Assembly (NCBI GenBank): GCA_002726515.1
Contig: PBTE01000073.1
Location: forward strand, 1-35,785
From: Planctomycetaceae bacterium
GTDB lineage: Bacteria > Planctomycetota > Planctomycetia > Pirellulales > Pirellulaceae
DNA length: 35,785 bases
Direction: 5' to 3'
Shown piece by piece: positions 1 to 8,704 of this stretch. How positions within the stretch are numbered: position 1 is the stretch's first letter; each line of letters begins with the position of its first letter. The translations under genes and the position numbers were made by a program. The notes under the pieces were generated by a model, which saw nothing but the letters and a program-made list of their open reading frames with translations, made no database searches and was not told the origin of the DNA.

Positions 1-2
1 AT

Positions 3-908
3 GTTACCTATCTCGCCTCGCTGCCCGGATTCGTCGTCATGCTCGATCCACGGGGTGGTCCGATCAGCGGCGCAAAAAATTGGACCAGTGGTTACATGCC
101 GCCCGATTATCAAGCCACGGTGTTGCGGAGCAAGGGGAATCCGATTCTCAATCTCTCGCCACCCGTTGGCATGTCAACCAACATTCAACGGGAACTGCTT
201 GATAGTTTGCGATCCTACAACGAGCAACACCTGGAACCACGCGCCGACAATTCTGACCTTGCCGCCCGATTGGCCAGCTACGAATTGGCGTACAAAATGC
301 AAAGCGCAGCACCCGAAGCGGTTGATCTGAGCCTGGAAACCCGTGAGACGATGAACTTGTACGGCATGGAGGACCGGCGCGCACAAGCATTTGGACGACA
401 GTGTCTGCTCGCACGCCGCCTGGTCGAACGAGGTGTTCGTTTTATACAAATCTATTCCGGGGGAAATCACGCCGATGCCAACTGGGATGCACACGGTGAC
501 TTGAAAAAAAATCACGAGTTGCACGCCGGGGAAACGGACAGACCGATCGCCGGTCTGCTCAAAGACCTCAAACGACGCGGTATGCTGAATGACACACTGG
601 TCGTGTGGGGTGGTGAATTCGGCCGGCAACCAGTCGCCGAGTATGCCGAGGGCACCGGTCGCGACCACAATGCATACGGTTTCACGATGTGGATGGCCGG
701 TGGCGGCATCCGCGGAGGGGTCAGCGTCGGTAAGACCGACGAGTTGGGTAGCGCTGCGGTGGAAGATCGCTTGCATGTCCGGCAATTGCACGCCACTATC
801 TTACATCAACTCGGCTTCGATCCTAATTATTTCACTTATTTCTATCACGGCCTGGACGAGAAACTTGTCGGTGTCGAAGGTGCCCAACCGATTCAACAGA
901 TTCTCTAG
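3..908 (+). CDS. DUF1501 family protein, C-terminal part (5' end outside window)
   Basis: The frame is open from base 3 and ends at the stop at 906-908, giving about 301 residues of a protein that begins upstream. It opens with LPGFVVMLDPRGGPISGAKN, the start of the conserved DUF1501 core, and continues with GGNHADANWDAHGDLKKNH, VVWGGEFGRQP and GRDHNAYGFTMWMAGGGI. These are the histidine- and aspartate-rich blocks of this sulfatase-like (alkaline phosphatase fold) family, which is greatly expanded in planctomycetes. The C-terminus (HATILHQLGFDPNYFTYFYH, then a short tail) is normal, so only the N-terminus, which usually carries a Tat signal, is missing. DUF1501 genes usually sit beside DUF1549/DUF1553 cytochrome-like genes; any such partner would be upstream and cannot be seen. 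The exact function of the family is unknown. Confidence 0.93.
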   Translation, partial: VTYLASLPGFVVMLDPRGGPISGAKNWTSGYMPPDYQATVLRSKGNPILNLSPPVGMSTNIQRELLDSLRSYNEQHLEPRADNSDLAARLASYELAYKMQSAAPEAVDLSLETRETMNLYGMEDRRAQAFGRQCLLARRLVERGVRFIQIYSGGNHADANWDAHGDLKKNHELHAGETDRPIAGLLKDLKRRGMLNDTLVVWGGEFGRQPVAEYAEGTGRDHNAYGFTMWMAGGGIRGGVSVGKTDELGSAAVEDRLHVRQLHATILHQLGFDPNYFTYFYHGLDEKLVGVEGAQPIQQIL

Positions 909-1289
909 CTTGTTCCGTTACTGACCGCTGCTCCGCGGACAAGTCAACGCGGAAAGGATAAAAGCATCAAGTTCTCCCGCTTGGGACTGAACCTCATCAG
1001 TTGGCCTCCGAAACCCGGTAGGCCAGGTCCACCAACTCGGAAAGATCAACACAAGCTGGCGGAAACGATTGAACTGCATGGCATCCCGGCAGTAGGATTC
1101 GGTGGTTCACTGCTGCAGGATTTTCCAGCGTTGGCTGGCAAGAACAGAGAGGACACCCTGCACAAAACCTGCGCACACTCCGAAAGCCCGACGCTCCTTC
1201 CACCACGCACGCCCTGTCAACCGTTATGAAAATCTCGTTCCTGGCATTCATGTGATACCCTCGCGCAGTTCCCAACCCAAAGACCTAAA
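909..1289. other. 381 bp between DUF1501 gene and surE, no gene recognised
   Basis: Short open frames exist on both strands (for example 981-1229 plus and 997-1275 minus), but neither translation resembles a protein family and neither has a convincing ribosome binding site. The surE promoter probably lies near the right end. No strong hairpin or T-run terminator was seen after the DUF1501 stop. Confidence 0.5.
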
Positions 1290-1970
1290 ATGAAATTTCT
1301 AGTAAGTAATGATGACGGCGTGGAGGCTCCGGGATTGTCGGCACTGGTCGAAGTCCTGTCTGAACTGGGTGAAGTGACTGTCGTGGCCCCCGCGCAAGAA
1401 TTATCAGGATGCAGCCATCAAACGACCACACACGCCCCGCTTCAAGTCACCCGGCTGGCCCCGGACCGTCACGCAGTTCATGGGACGCCAGCCGACTGTG
1501 TCCGCCTGGGTCTATTGCACCTGGCTCCGGACGTCGACTGGGTTTTTTCGGGCATCAACAACGGCGGAAACCTGGGAGTCGACGTCTACATGTCGGGAAC
1601 GGTCGCGGCGGCTCGCGAAGCGGCCTGGATGGGCAAGCCGGCAATTGCCCTGTCACAATATCGGAGCACCAAAGAGCCTGTCATCTGGCCGACTGTGATT
1701 CCACAGGTTCGTCGCGTGATCGCACAACTGCGATCCGAAACGCTTCCAGCGGGCGCCTTCTGGAATGTCAATCTTCCGGAATGTGAACAAGCTGCTCAAG
1801 AGGCCAGAATCGTCACTTGTCCCCTGGAGTCCGCCCCGCTTCCAGTCCGGTTTGAGATTCAAAACGGACAATTTCAATATCGCGCAACCTATCAGGATCG
1901 CCTGCGGAAACCGGGTTCCGATGTGGACGTTTGTTTCTCGGGCGACATCGCCGTAACCCGGATTCCCTAG
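1290..1970 (+). CDS. surE: 5'/3'-nucleotidase SurE
   Basis: This 226-residue protein is SurE, a metal-dependent phosphatase that removes phosphate from nucleoside monophosphates and is linked to stress survival. The N-terminal motif FLVSNDDGVEAPG gives the metal ligands D8 and D9. S39 lies in the following loop (ELSGCSH), and SGINNGGNLGVDVYMSGTVA carries the conserved asparagine ligand and the signature glycines. GTPADCVRLGL is also typical. The length is slightly short for the family (about 245-260) because the C-terminal tail is compact. The ATG at 1290 places the Rossmann-like strand directly at the N-terminus, as in other SurE proteins. It is not closely linked to its usual partners (pcm, rpoS) and appears to be a single-gene unit facing the minus-strand nitroreductase gene. 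Confidence 0.95.
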   Translation: MKFLVSNDDGVEAPGLSALVEVLSELGEVTVVAPAQELSGCSHQTTTHAPLQVTRLAPDRHAVHGTPADCVRLGLLHLAPDVDWVFSGINNGGNLGVDVYMSGTVAAAREAAWMGKPAIALSQYRSTKEPVIWPTVIPQVRRVIAQLRSETLPAGAFWNVNLPECEQAAQEARIVTCPLESAPLPVRFEIQNGQFQYRATYQDRLRKPGSDVDVCFSGDIAVTRIP

Positions 1971-2076
1971 GGACCTGTCTCCCGTGCGGACGTTTGTTTG
2001 CCGTCTGCTGAAGCGGGCGTTGGCCGCCCACGCCCATTCCGTTCTCACCTGCCGGAAAGTTTGGCCCCCACTTCCG

Positions 2077-3726
2077 TCACCGGGTAATCGAGTAAGGATC
2101 CCGGGTCTGGAGACGGGGATCTTCGACATGCATCCCAACGGTGAAATGGTAGAGGTCCTGGAACTGGTGCCCCTGCAGCCCCAGAATCCTGTGCATCGGA
2201 TTGTCGAAGTAACATCCAATTCCGCAAGAACGGACACCGGCTGCCTCCGCCTCCAGATACAAGACCTGGCCTATCATGCCTGTTTCCCAAAACAAATTGC
2301 GATAAAACGAGGCCCCGTAATGTCGCAAGGTTTCTCCGAACTCGGCGATCATCGCCAGGCTGAAAAAACCATCAGCGGCAATGTCCTGATGACAGCTTAC
2401 AGATCGTGCCTTGTCGTAATTGTCACCTTCTGCCAGCAGGTAAAGTGGAAATCCGTCCGGTACTCCGTCGGGAGTCGACCACATGAACGACTGGTGCATC
2501 GCCTGCTGCAGGCTTTCCAAGCCTGCCGAATCGCGAAGCAAACAATAAAGTCCCCGGGGCAAGTCGTCGACACGGTGCACAAACAGCGCCAGGTGAATTG
2601 TTGGCGACCAGCCAAGAGCGTCCCAGGGAGGATGGGGACCCGGCAAGGTACGACGAAGCATGCGGAGAAAAGTGTCACGCGTGGTTGTACTCGCACCGTC
2701 AAACGACAGACAACTTCTGCGCTGTCGAATGATCTGCCGGGCGTGTGCCTCGAACGTCGGAGTCACCGGAAAAGACCAGTTGGTCCCGGCTTCATGCTCC
2801 TTGTTCCACTCCTCTCCGGACGTCGACTGCGTGGCTTTGGTGACTTCCTCAATAACGGGCCAGGCCACGTGCTCGGGACTGAGCCGATTGGCACAACCAT
2901 ACCAGGTTGCGGAATCCATTTCCGCAAAAAGATCCTCATCCGCAGCGGGAAGAAGTGATAATGGTAGCGACAGATCCTGACCGGGAACTACCAGCGCGAG
3001 CAGTTCGGCTTCCTCGTGTTCGCCAGCTAGAAAATCTTGTGGACGGTTCAACCCGAACAACTTTGCGATCGCTTCGGTCGGCCAATGGGGAACGACCGTT
3101 AATTGCCATCCACAGAGTCCAGCAGAAAATCGCAAGGCCGCCACCGCATGTCCTATATCATGCTGACAATAACGAAAAGCCCGTTCGCCGTATTTCCAGG
3201 CTTCCCGCCACATGATTGAAGTCAAACCAACCAGAAACGAACCATCCGGCAGTCGGTCCATCAAAGAAGCACCCATCCTCGAACTGAACGAAGCACGACG
3301 TTCCAGCGAGTGATTTTCTGGCTGGTAGTGGTACAGAACAGGTATCGCCGGATCTCCATCCGGTGTTTTCAGTAACAGGTAGGACTCGGTCGGATGCAGA
3401 TTCCCGCTCGATGGATTTACCCGTAAAGCCCAGCTCTTTTCTCCGCTAGATTTCCAGGCCGAAAGCGACATCCCGTAATAAAAGAATTCCGAGATACTTC
3501 GCAAAGTCACCGGAACCGGTTGGATCGTATTCGGTTCGTAGATCAACTCGTAGGCGGAGTTGACAACCTCCTGAGGAATCTCAAGTGGTGTCACCCCGGT
3601 CCCTTCATAGTAGCGGAAAGGATGAGGCTGATTGTCCCAATCCATGTGTCCCAACGAGGCCGCATAACGACGAAATTCGTGCTTCGAACGATCGTGGTAG
3701 GACAGGACGGAGGAAAGTGTGGTCAT
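2077..3726 (-). CDS. SagB/ThcOx-type nitroreductase family dehydrogenase, duplicated domain
   Basis: A 549-residue FMN-dependent oxidoreductase of the SagB/ThcOx type. The first half has the characteristic RVNPSSGNLHPTESYLLL (about residues 103-120) and GERAFRYCQHDIGHAVAALR (about 180-199). The second half repeats the nitroreductase plan: RQRRSCLSFDG near 345, then a helix-rich block ending ETGMIGQVLYLEAEAAGVRS and GIGCYFDNPMHRILGL near 515. Tandem domains are known in this family. SagB enzymes oxidise azolines to azoles in ribosomal peptide pathways, but no cyclodehydratase, precursor peptide or transporter is nearby, so a stand-alone redox role is more likely. A TTG one codon upstream (3729) is possible; the ATG at 3726 is preferred, with AGGA about 8 bases upstream. 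It lies 84 bases after the metallo-hydrolase gene on the same strand and may be co-transcribed with it. Confidence 0.85.
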   Translation of the reverse strand: MTTLSSVLSYHDRSKHEFRRYAASLGHMDWDNQPHPFRYYEGTGVTPLEIPQEVVNSAYELIYEPNTIQPVPVTLRSISEFFYYGMSLSAWKSSGEKSWALRVNPSSGNLHPTESYLLLKTPDGDPAIPVLYHYQPENHSLERRASFSSRMGASLMDRLPDGSFLVGLTSIMWREAWKYGERAFRYCQHDIGHAVAALRFSAGLCGWQLTVVPHWPTEAIAKLFGLNRPQDFLAGEHEEAELLALVVPGQDLSLPLSLLPAADEDLFAEMDSATWYGCANRLSPEHVAWPVIEEVTKATQSTSGEEWNKEHEAGTNWSFPVTPTFEAHARQIIRQRRSCLSFDGASTTTRDTFLRMLRRTLPGPHPPWDALGWSPTIHLALFVHRVDDLPRGLYCLLRDSAGLESLQQAMHQSFMWSTPDGVPDGFPLYLLAEGDNYDKARSVSCHQDIAADGFFSLAMIAEFGETLRHYGASFYRNLFWETGMIGQVLYLEAEAAGVRSCGIGCYFDNPMHRILGLQGHQFQDLYHFTVGMHVEDPRLQTRDPYSITR

Positions 3727-3810
3727 CAAGCTGTTCCTACCCGGAAGTTTTCAGTTCACCGGACCGCGTGTCCTCGTCCAGCGCTGAAGATCATTCAACA
3801 CTGTTGGCAA

Positions 3811-4590
3811 CTACTCGACGTTCAACACCGGAGTAGCATCATAACGCCCCGCCACGTAGAGTTCAAACTGATTGCGGTAGATCTTACGATGGGTTTGACA
3901 AGCGACGTCAGGATGATTGTTCTGCTCGGAGAGGTGAGCCAGGCAGGCCCACTTCAGTCGACCCGAAGCTGCCCGCGACAATAGTTCGGCCGCTTCGAGA
4001 TTCGACAGGTGCCCACCCGGACCCCGAATGCGCGCTTTCAAGGAGTTCGAATATGGTCCTCTCTCCAACAGATCCGAATCATAGTTGCTTTCCAACAAGA
4101 CGGCGTCGAGTGAACCGATGACATCCTCCAGGCCGTCAAATACGTGCCCTAAATCGGTGAGGATACCGAGTCGGCGGTCCCCATCATCCACGACGAAGGC
4201 CACCCCGTCAGTTCCGTCGTGGGCCGTTGGAATTGTTTCTACTGAAACAGAGCCAAACTGCAGAGTCGACCCGGACTGAAAGTGACAGATCTTTCCCAAC
4301 TGTCCCAGTTCATGCCGGACCCTGGCAGCCCGGAGCGTTTTAGTTGTGATGTGGATCGGCAATCCGAACTTGCGGTGGTAGATTCCCGCACACTTCACGT
4401 GGTCGGCATGCTCATGTGAAATGAACAGTGCGTCAATTTTCCGCACATCCTGTCCTTGCGTGGCCAGGCGCCGCTGGGCCTGCACACCCGCGATGCCTGC
4501 GTCGAACAGCAAACGCACGTGACCGGATTCAACGTAGAAGCAGTTGCCGTTGCTACCGGACTGGAGAGCGATCAATTTCATCCCGGACAT
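3811..4590 (-). CDS. MBL-fold metallo-hydrolase, YycJ/WalJ-like
   Basis: A 259-residue metallo-beta-lactamase fold protein. The N-terminus (MKLIALQSGSNGNCFYVESG) is typical of the YycJ/WalJ group, followed by HEHADHVKCAGIYH, which gives the zinc ligands H59, H61, D63 and H64. Further zinc-site segments are TIPTAHDGTDGVAFVV and LLESNYDSDLLERG, then GPGGHLSNLEAAELL and LAHLSEQNNHPDVA in the C-terminal part, as expected for this family. YycJ proteins are proposed DNA-processing or cell-wall-associated exonucleases; the substrate here is not visible. The ATG at 4590 has an AAGG-like site just upstream; a second ATG three codons in would give the shorter family-typical start. It lies between the E2 gene (243 bp upstream) and the SagB-like gene, with no evident functional link to either. 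Confidence 0.85.
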   Translation of the reverse strand: MSGMKLIALQSGSNGNCFYVESGHVRLLFDAGIAGVQAQRRLATQGQDVRKIDALFISHEHADHVKCAGIYHRKFGLPIHITTKTLRAARVRHELGQLGKICHFQSGSTLQFGSVSVETIPTAHDGTDGVAFVVDDGDRRLGILTDLGHVFDGLEDVIGSLDAVLLESNYDSDLLERGPYSNSLKARIRGPGGHLSNLEAAELLSRAASGRLKWACLAHLSEQNNHPDVACQTHRKIYRNQFELYVAGRYDATPVLNVE

Positions 4591-4832
4591 CTTACCTTGT
4601 TGAGCCGTAGAAATCTCTCTGCATCGATCGGTTCCAGTATTGGGCTTTCGACCAGTTGCCTGAGCCGCTTCAACAAAACGAGGAGTTCGACAGCCAGTTG
4701 GACAGCAAATCGAGGTTCGATCCGGTCAGTTCGCCCAGCCGCAACCGGTTTCAACAGGGACGGAAACAGGGCTACGGTGTCGTATTCGCTGCACTTGCCA
4801 CCAATGCGTGATCTCTCACCCAGATGGTCCCG

Positions 4833-6206
4833 CTACATGAGACGCGGTCCCGGATTTTCGCAGGCAGCACGAATCCAGTCGAGGAACCGCGCAGCGGGTG
4901 CACCATCGACCACCCGGTGGTCAAAGGTCAAGCTGAGAGAGATCCTGTGGCGGGCAACAACCTGGTCTTCAAAGACCACAGGTTCCTGTACGATTCGTCC
5001 CACACCCAGGATGCCACTTTGCGGTAAGTTCAAAATGGGGGTGAAGGCATCGATATGGAAGGCGCCCAAATTGGTCAGTGTAAAGACACCTCCTTGCAGG
5101 TCCTGGACTGCCAGAGATCGCGCTCGGGCTCGACTCGCCAGCGAGTGCAATTCCGTCGAGATTTGATAAACCGTTAAACCATCGACACCCCGAATGACCG
5201 GCGCCAGCAAACCATCCTCCGTATCAACAGCAACCGCCACGTCCATGCAGTCGGGGATCACCAGACCGTCACTGGTCCACTGGGTACAGAGGGCCGGAAA
5301 TTTGCGCAACGCAGCGGCGGTCAATTTGATCAAAAAATCGGTGTAACCGGGAACCACGCTATCCGGTTCGGCAACCACCTTAAATTGTTCTCTCAGAGCT
5401 ACCAGATTAGTCGCATCGGCTTTCGTGGTGAGCGTCACGGGCGCTGCCTGACTGACACCTGCCAACATCCGCTCTGCAATGGTGCGCCGCATGCTGGAAA
5501 TCGGCCGCGTCTGCCCCGGAAGTGCCGGAGCGCCCGTTTGGGCGACGGATGCCTCTCGCGGTGGCTGACTTTGAACCGCCGCCCGCACGTCCTGTTCTCG
5601 AATACGACCCGACTTGCCACTTCCCTGCAAATCCCGCCAATCGACTCCGAGTTCACGAGCCACCCGGCGGGCTCGTGGAGTGATTGGGGTGGGTCGTCGC
5701 AGTCCGCCCGGACCACCATTGGAGGATGTAGTGGCCGTGTGAACATCGTCCGTCGTGATCCGGCCAGCCGGCCCAGTTCCACGGATTGCGCTCAGTTGGA
5801 CGCCCAGATCCCGAGCCAGACGGCGAATGGCTGGACCGGCCCGCGGCGGAATTGTTGCGCCTGAAGCGTCCTCCCCAACGGAAGTGACAGTGGGGTCTGA
5901 AACAGGCACGTGCTGTTCGGAGGTCGCGCTCGCTTCCGGTTGTTCACAAGGTGCTTGTTCACCTTCCTCGACCAGGTATCCCAGGAGTTGGCCCACGACG
6001 ACTTCGTCTCCGGCCTGTGGAGCATCCGGCGCAATACGTAGGATCCCCCCGTCAAATGACTCGATTTCCTGTGCGGCTTTTTCACCTTCGAGAACGAAGA
6101 GCATGTCTCCCTGCTCTACCATTTCGCCGTCCCGTTTGAGCCACTCGACGAAATTCCCTTTCTCCATCGACCATCCCAGGCGCGGTACAACAATTTCAAT
6201 GGCCAT
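4833..6206 (-). CDS. 2-oxoacid dehydrogenase complex E2, dihydrolipoamide acyltransferase
   Basis: A 457-residue E2 acyltransferase that moves the acyl group from E1 to CoA. Residues 1-80 form a lipoyl domain with the modifiable lysine at K43 in the motif EGEKA (the common form is ETDKA). Unusually, two peripheral-subunit-binding domains follow: about 119-155 (PRAGPAIRRLARDLGV to GPAGRITTDDV) and about 175-211 (ITPRARRVARELGV to GKSGRIREQDV). The catalytic domain ends with LTFDHRVVDGAPAARFLDWI, in which H430 and D434 are the active-site pair. The linkers are rich in alanine, proline and glutamate, as expected for swinging arms. It lies 99 bp downstream of the fused E1 gene and surely works with it. 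No E3 (dihydrolipoamide dehydrogenase) gene is in the window, so E3 is presumably shared. The substrate could be pyruvate, acetoin or a branched oxoacid. Confidence 0.93.
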   Translation of the reverse strand: MAIEIVVPRLGWSMEKGNFVEWLKRDGEMVEQGDMLFVLEGEKAAQEIESFDGGILRIAPDAPQAGDEVVVGQLLGYLVEEGEQAPCEQPEASATSEQHVPVSDPTVTSVGEDASGATIPPRAGPAIRRLARDLGVQLSAIRGTGPAGRITTDDVHTATTSSNGGPGGLRRPTPITPRARRVARELGVDWRDLQGSGKSGRIREQDVRAAVQSQPPREASVAQTGAPALPGQTRPISSMRRTIAERMLAGVSQAAPVTLTTKADATNLVALREQFKVVAEPDSVVPGYTDFLIKLTAAALRKFPALCTQWTSDGLVIPDCMDVAVAVDTEDGLLAPVIRGVDGLTVYQISTELHSLASRARARSLAVQDLQGGVFTLTNLGAFHIDAFTPILNLPQSGILGVGRIVQEPVVFEDQVVARHRISLSLTFDHRVVDGAPAARFLDWIRAACENPGPRLM

Positions 6207-6305
6207 GGTGGTTCCCGTTTAATACCGCAATAAATTGTTCGCAACCGACACTGCCCGCTTGTACCGGGAGGTGACGATGCATGTGGGATCGGCTCCGAGC
6301 ACGGG

Positions 6306-8327
6306 CTACTCCGCCATTAATTCGCGAATCGCTTTGGAAATGTCGGCACGTTGTGGTATGACGGCTTGTTCTAATGACGGACTGTATGGTGTGGGGGTGT
6401 GCGTTCCATTTAAACGCTTGATTGGCGCATCCAGATCATCGAAACCACGCTCCGCGATCTGTGCCGCGATCTCCGCTCCCAGATTGCATGGGCCGTACGC
6501 CTCCTCGACAATCAGCAAACGACCTGTTTTGTTCACCGACTTCAAAATGGTATCAACGTCGAGTGGAAACACACAGCGCGGGTCTACCACCTCGACGGAC
6601 AGCCCATCTCCCGCCAGTTCTTCCGCCAGCCCGGAACACTCGTGGACCATCCGTGCCAGTGCCACGACCGTCAGATCCGATCCCGCACGGACGACAGCAG
6701 CCTTGCCAAAATCGATTTCGTATTCTTCTTCCGGAACCATGCCCTTGACGGTGAGCAGTTCACGGTGTTCCAAAAACATCACCGGGTCGCCCGTTCTCAA
6801 GGACTTTTTCATCAGGCCTTTGGCATCAAAGGGAGTCGACGGCAGCACCACTCGCAGCCCCGGAATTTGTGCATACATCGAATAATAGTTGCCGGAATGA
6901 TGGGTTGCAGCCGAGTGGCCGATGCCGATACATCCACGTAACAAGACGGGCATTTTCAACCGTCCGCTACTCATGTATTGCATTTTGGCAATCTGATTGA
7001 TGATCTCACCCATCGCGTCCAGAATAAAATCAGCAAACATGAAATCGACTACCGGCCGGGCACCTGTGATGGCAGCTCCCGTCGCCATCCCCACGAACCC
7101 GCGTTCACTAATCGGGGTGTCGCACAGCCGTACAGGGCCGTATTTGTCGTAGAGTCCCATCGTGGTGTTAAAGTTGCCCCCTCGCTTACCGATTCCTTCC
7201 CCCATCACATAAATTTTATCGTTCGCGGCCATTTCTTCGGATAAAGCTTCATGCGTAGCCTGCATGTAGGTGATTTCACGCATCCTTTTCGAATCACGAG
7301 CGGACCCTTCATCCAGCAGCCGTACCATACCCGACTCACCCGATTCGTCAAAAATGTGAGTGCTTGCTGTCGCGGGATCGGGGAATCCACTTGCCTCGGC
7401 AAACTCCTGCGCGGCTTCAATTTGGGCCCGAACCTCATTCTCGATTGCTTCGAGTTCGGTCACCTCGCAGATGGCTCGCTCCAGTACCGCGTGTTTCAAA
7501 AGAGCAATCGGATCGCGGTTCTTTTTCCAGTTTTCCACATCCTCCCTGGTACGGTATCCGAAGTCTCCCATTCCTTCGGCGTGAGCACGAGTTCGATACG
7601 TCTTGCATTCAAGCAGCGTTGGCCCACCACCTGAACGAGCTCGCTCAACAGCTTCACCCGCTGCTTCATAGATCGAAAGCACATTGTTTCCGTCCAATTC
7701 CAAGCCGGGCATTCCATAAGCCGGCCCCCGACCACCTACACTGGGGTTACAACTGGAATAACTAAAGGGAACTTCCGTAGCGTATTGGTTATTTTCACAG
7801 ACGAACAACACGGGTAACTGCCAAATACTGGCTAAATTCAACCCCTCATGAAACGCACCGTTGTTTACTGCACCATCACCAAAAAACGCTACCGCAACCC
7901 GGTCGGTTTGCTGAACTTTAAAACCATAACCCGCCCCGGCCGCCTGAAGAATACAAGGGCCAACAATTCCGGTAGTTCCCATCATGCCCACTTCCGGAGA
8001 AAACAGGTGCATGCTGCCACCCCTTCCCCTGGAAACACCTGTTTGACGACCAAACAACTCGGCAATGAGCTCTCGTGGTTCCACTCCCTTGGCTAACGCG
8101 TGCCCGTGTCCCCGATGCGTGCTGAACACAACGTCGTTGTTCCGCAGGTGCGCACAAACACCGGTAGCGATGGCTTCTTCGCCAACGTAGGTGTGGCAGG
8201 CACCCTGAACCAGACCGCGCTGATGAGCTTTGGCGAGTTGCTCTTCACACTTTCGGATGACAAGCATCGTGCGGTAAAAGTCGAGGTGCGCCTGAGTAGG
8301 GATGTCGGTCTTGCTGAAACTTTCCAT
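6306..8327 (-). CDS. Fused E1 alpha-beta subunit of a thiamine-diphosphate 2-oxoacid (or acetoin) dehydrogenase
   Basis: A 673-residue fusion of both E1 chains, which decarboxylates or cleaves a 2-oxo substrate and passes the acyl group to lipoyl-E2. Residues 1-325 are E1 alpha: CHTYVGEEAIATGV, STHRGHGHALAKG, SRGRGGSMHLFSP, and the thiamine diphosphate motif from GDG at 150-152 to NN at 179-180. A charged linker (about 326-349) joins E1 beta, which begins REITYMQATHEALSEEM and contains DTPISERGFVGMATGAAITG, DFMFADFILDAMGEIINQIA and GIGHSAATHHSGNYYSMYAQ. The spacing GRGGSMHLF...MMGTTGIVG resembles acetoin dehydrogenase E1 alpha more than classical pyruvate dehydrogenase, but sequence reading alone does not fix the substrate. 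Fused E1 chains are known in several phyla. It is immediately followed by the E2 gene. No strong ribosome binding site precedes the ATG at 8327. Confidence 0.92.
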   Translation of the reverse strand: MESFSKTDIPTQAHLDFYRTMLVIRKCEEQLAKAHQRGLVQGACHTYVGEEAIATGVCAHLRNNDVVFSTHRGHGHALAKGVEPRELIAELFGRQTGVSRGRGGSMHLFSPEVGMMGTTGIVGPCILQAAGAGYGFKVQQTDRVAVAFFGDGAVNNGAFHEGLNLASIWQLPVLFVCENNQYATEVPFSYSSCNPSVGGRGPAYGMPGLELDGNNVLSIYEAAGEAVERARSGGGPTLLECKTYRTRAHAEGMGDFGYRTREDVENWKKNRDPIALLKHAVLERAICEVTELEAIENEVRAQIEAAQEFAEASGFPDPATASTHIFDESGESGMVRLLDEGSARDSKRMREITYMQATHEALSEEMAANDKIYVMGEGIGKRGGNFNTTMGLYDKYGPVRLCDTPISERGFVGMATGAAITGARPVVDFMFADFILDAMGEIINQIAKMQYMSSGRLKMPVLLRGCIGIGHSAATHHSGNYYSMYAQIPGLRVVLPSTPFDAKGLMKKSLRTGDPVMFLEHRELLTVKGMVPEEEYEIDFGKAAVVRAGSDLTVVALARMVHECSGLAEELAGDGLSVEVVDPRCVFPLDVDTILKSVNKTGRLLIVEEAYGPCNLGAEIAAQIAERGFDDLDAPIKRLNGTHTPTPYSPSLEQAVIPQRADISKAIRELMAE

Positions 8328-8704
8328 GAAACAGTCAAAGTGTGTTTAAAATGTGAATAACGTCCCGCAACTCGCGCGGCGAGAGAGGACTCCGGGGAAG
8401 TCATGCAAAGACGATTGTGGCAAGGCAAACGTGAAAAACCACTCGATTGGGTCAGCCCACCTCAATTTTGATTGAAGCCTTATCGTGATTCCTCGACATT
8501 TTCCCGCCGGCCAGCTTCGACCCGTCCATCCAACACCGCACCCTGGAAGACTTTCTTCCGCCCGACCCCGAGTGTGACGAACAGACAGCGGTATGCCAAC
8601 ATCCAGCATCTGACACCATTGTACCAGAGGGGCCTGGCCGGTGTCGTCTGAAATCCAGCACCAGGTCGCCTCCAATGCAGCGTAAGCGTCACTCGCCGGC
8701 CGAT
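8328..8704. other. 377 bp between the FAH-family and E1 genes, no gene recognised
   Basis: A minus-strand open frame at 8346-8708 would begin with a GTG overlapping the stop of the FAH-family gene. Its translation (tryptophan- and arginine-rich, 120 residues) shows no family motif or domain pattern, so it is not called. The interval is long for a compact operon and could hold an internal promoter for the E1-E2 pair, but no clear promoter was recognised. Confidence 0.45.

Noticed and set aside
997-1275. Minus-strand 92-residue frame with several cysteines, at first sight ferredoxin-like
   Set aside because: Cysteine spacing does not fit a known iron-sulfur motif, and no ribosome binding site was seen.
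2013-2033. GC-rich hairpin (GGGCGT...ACGCCC) between surE and the SagB-like gene
   Set aside because: No T-run on either strand, so it is not supported as a terminator.
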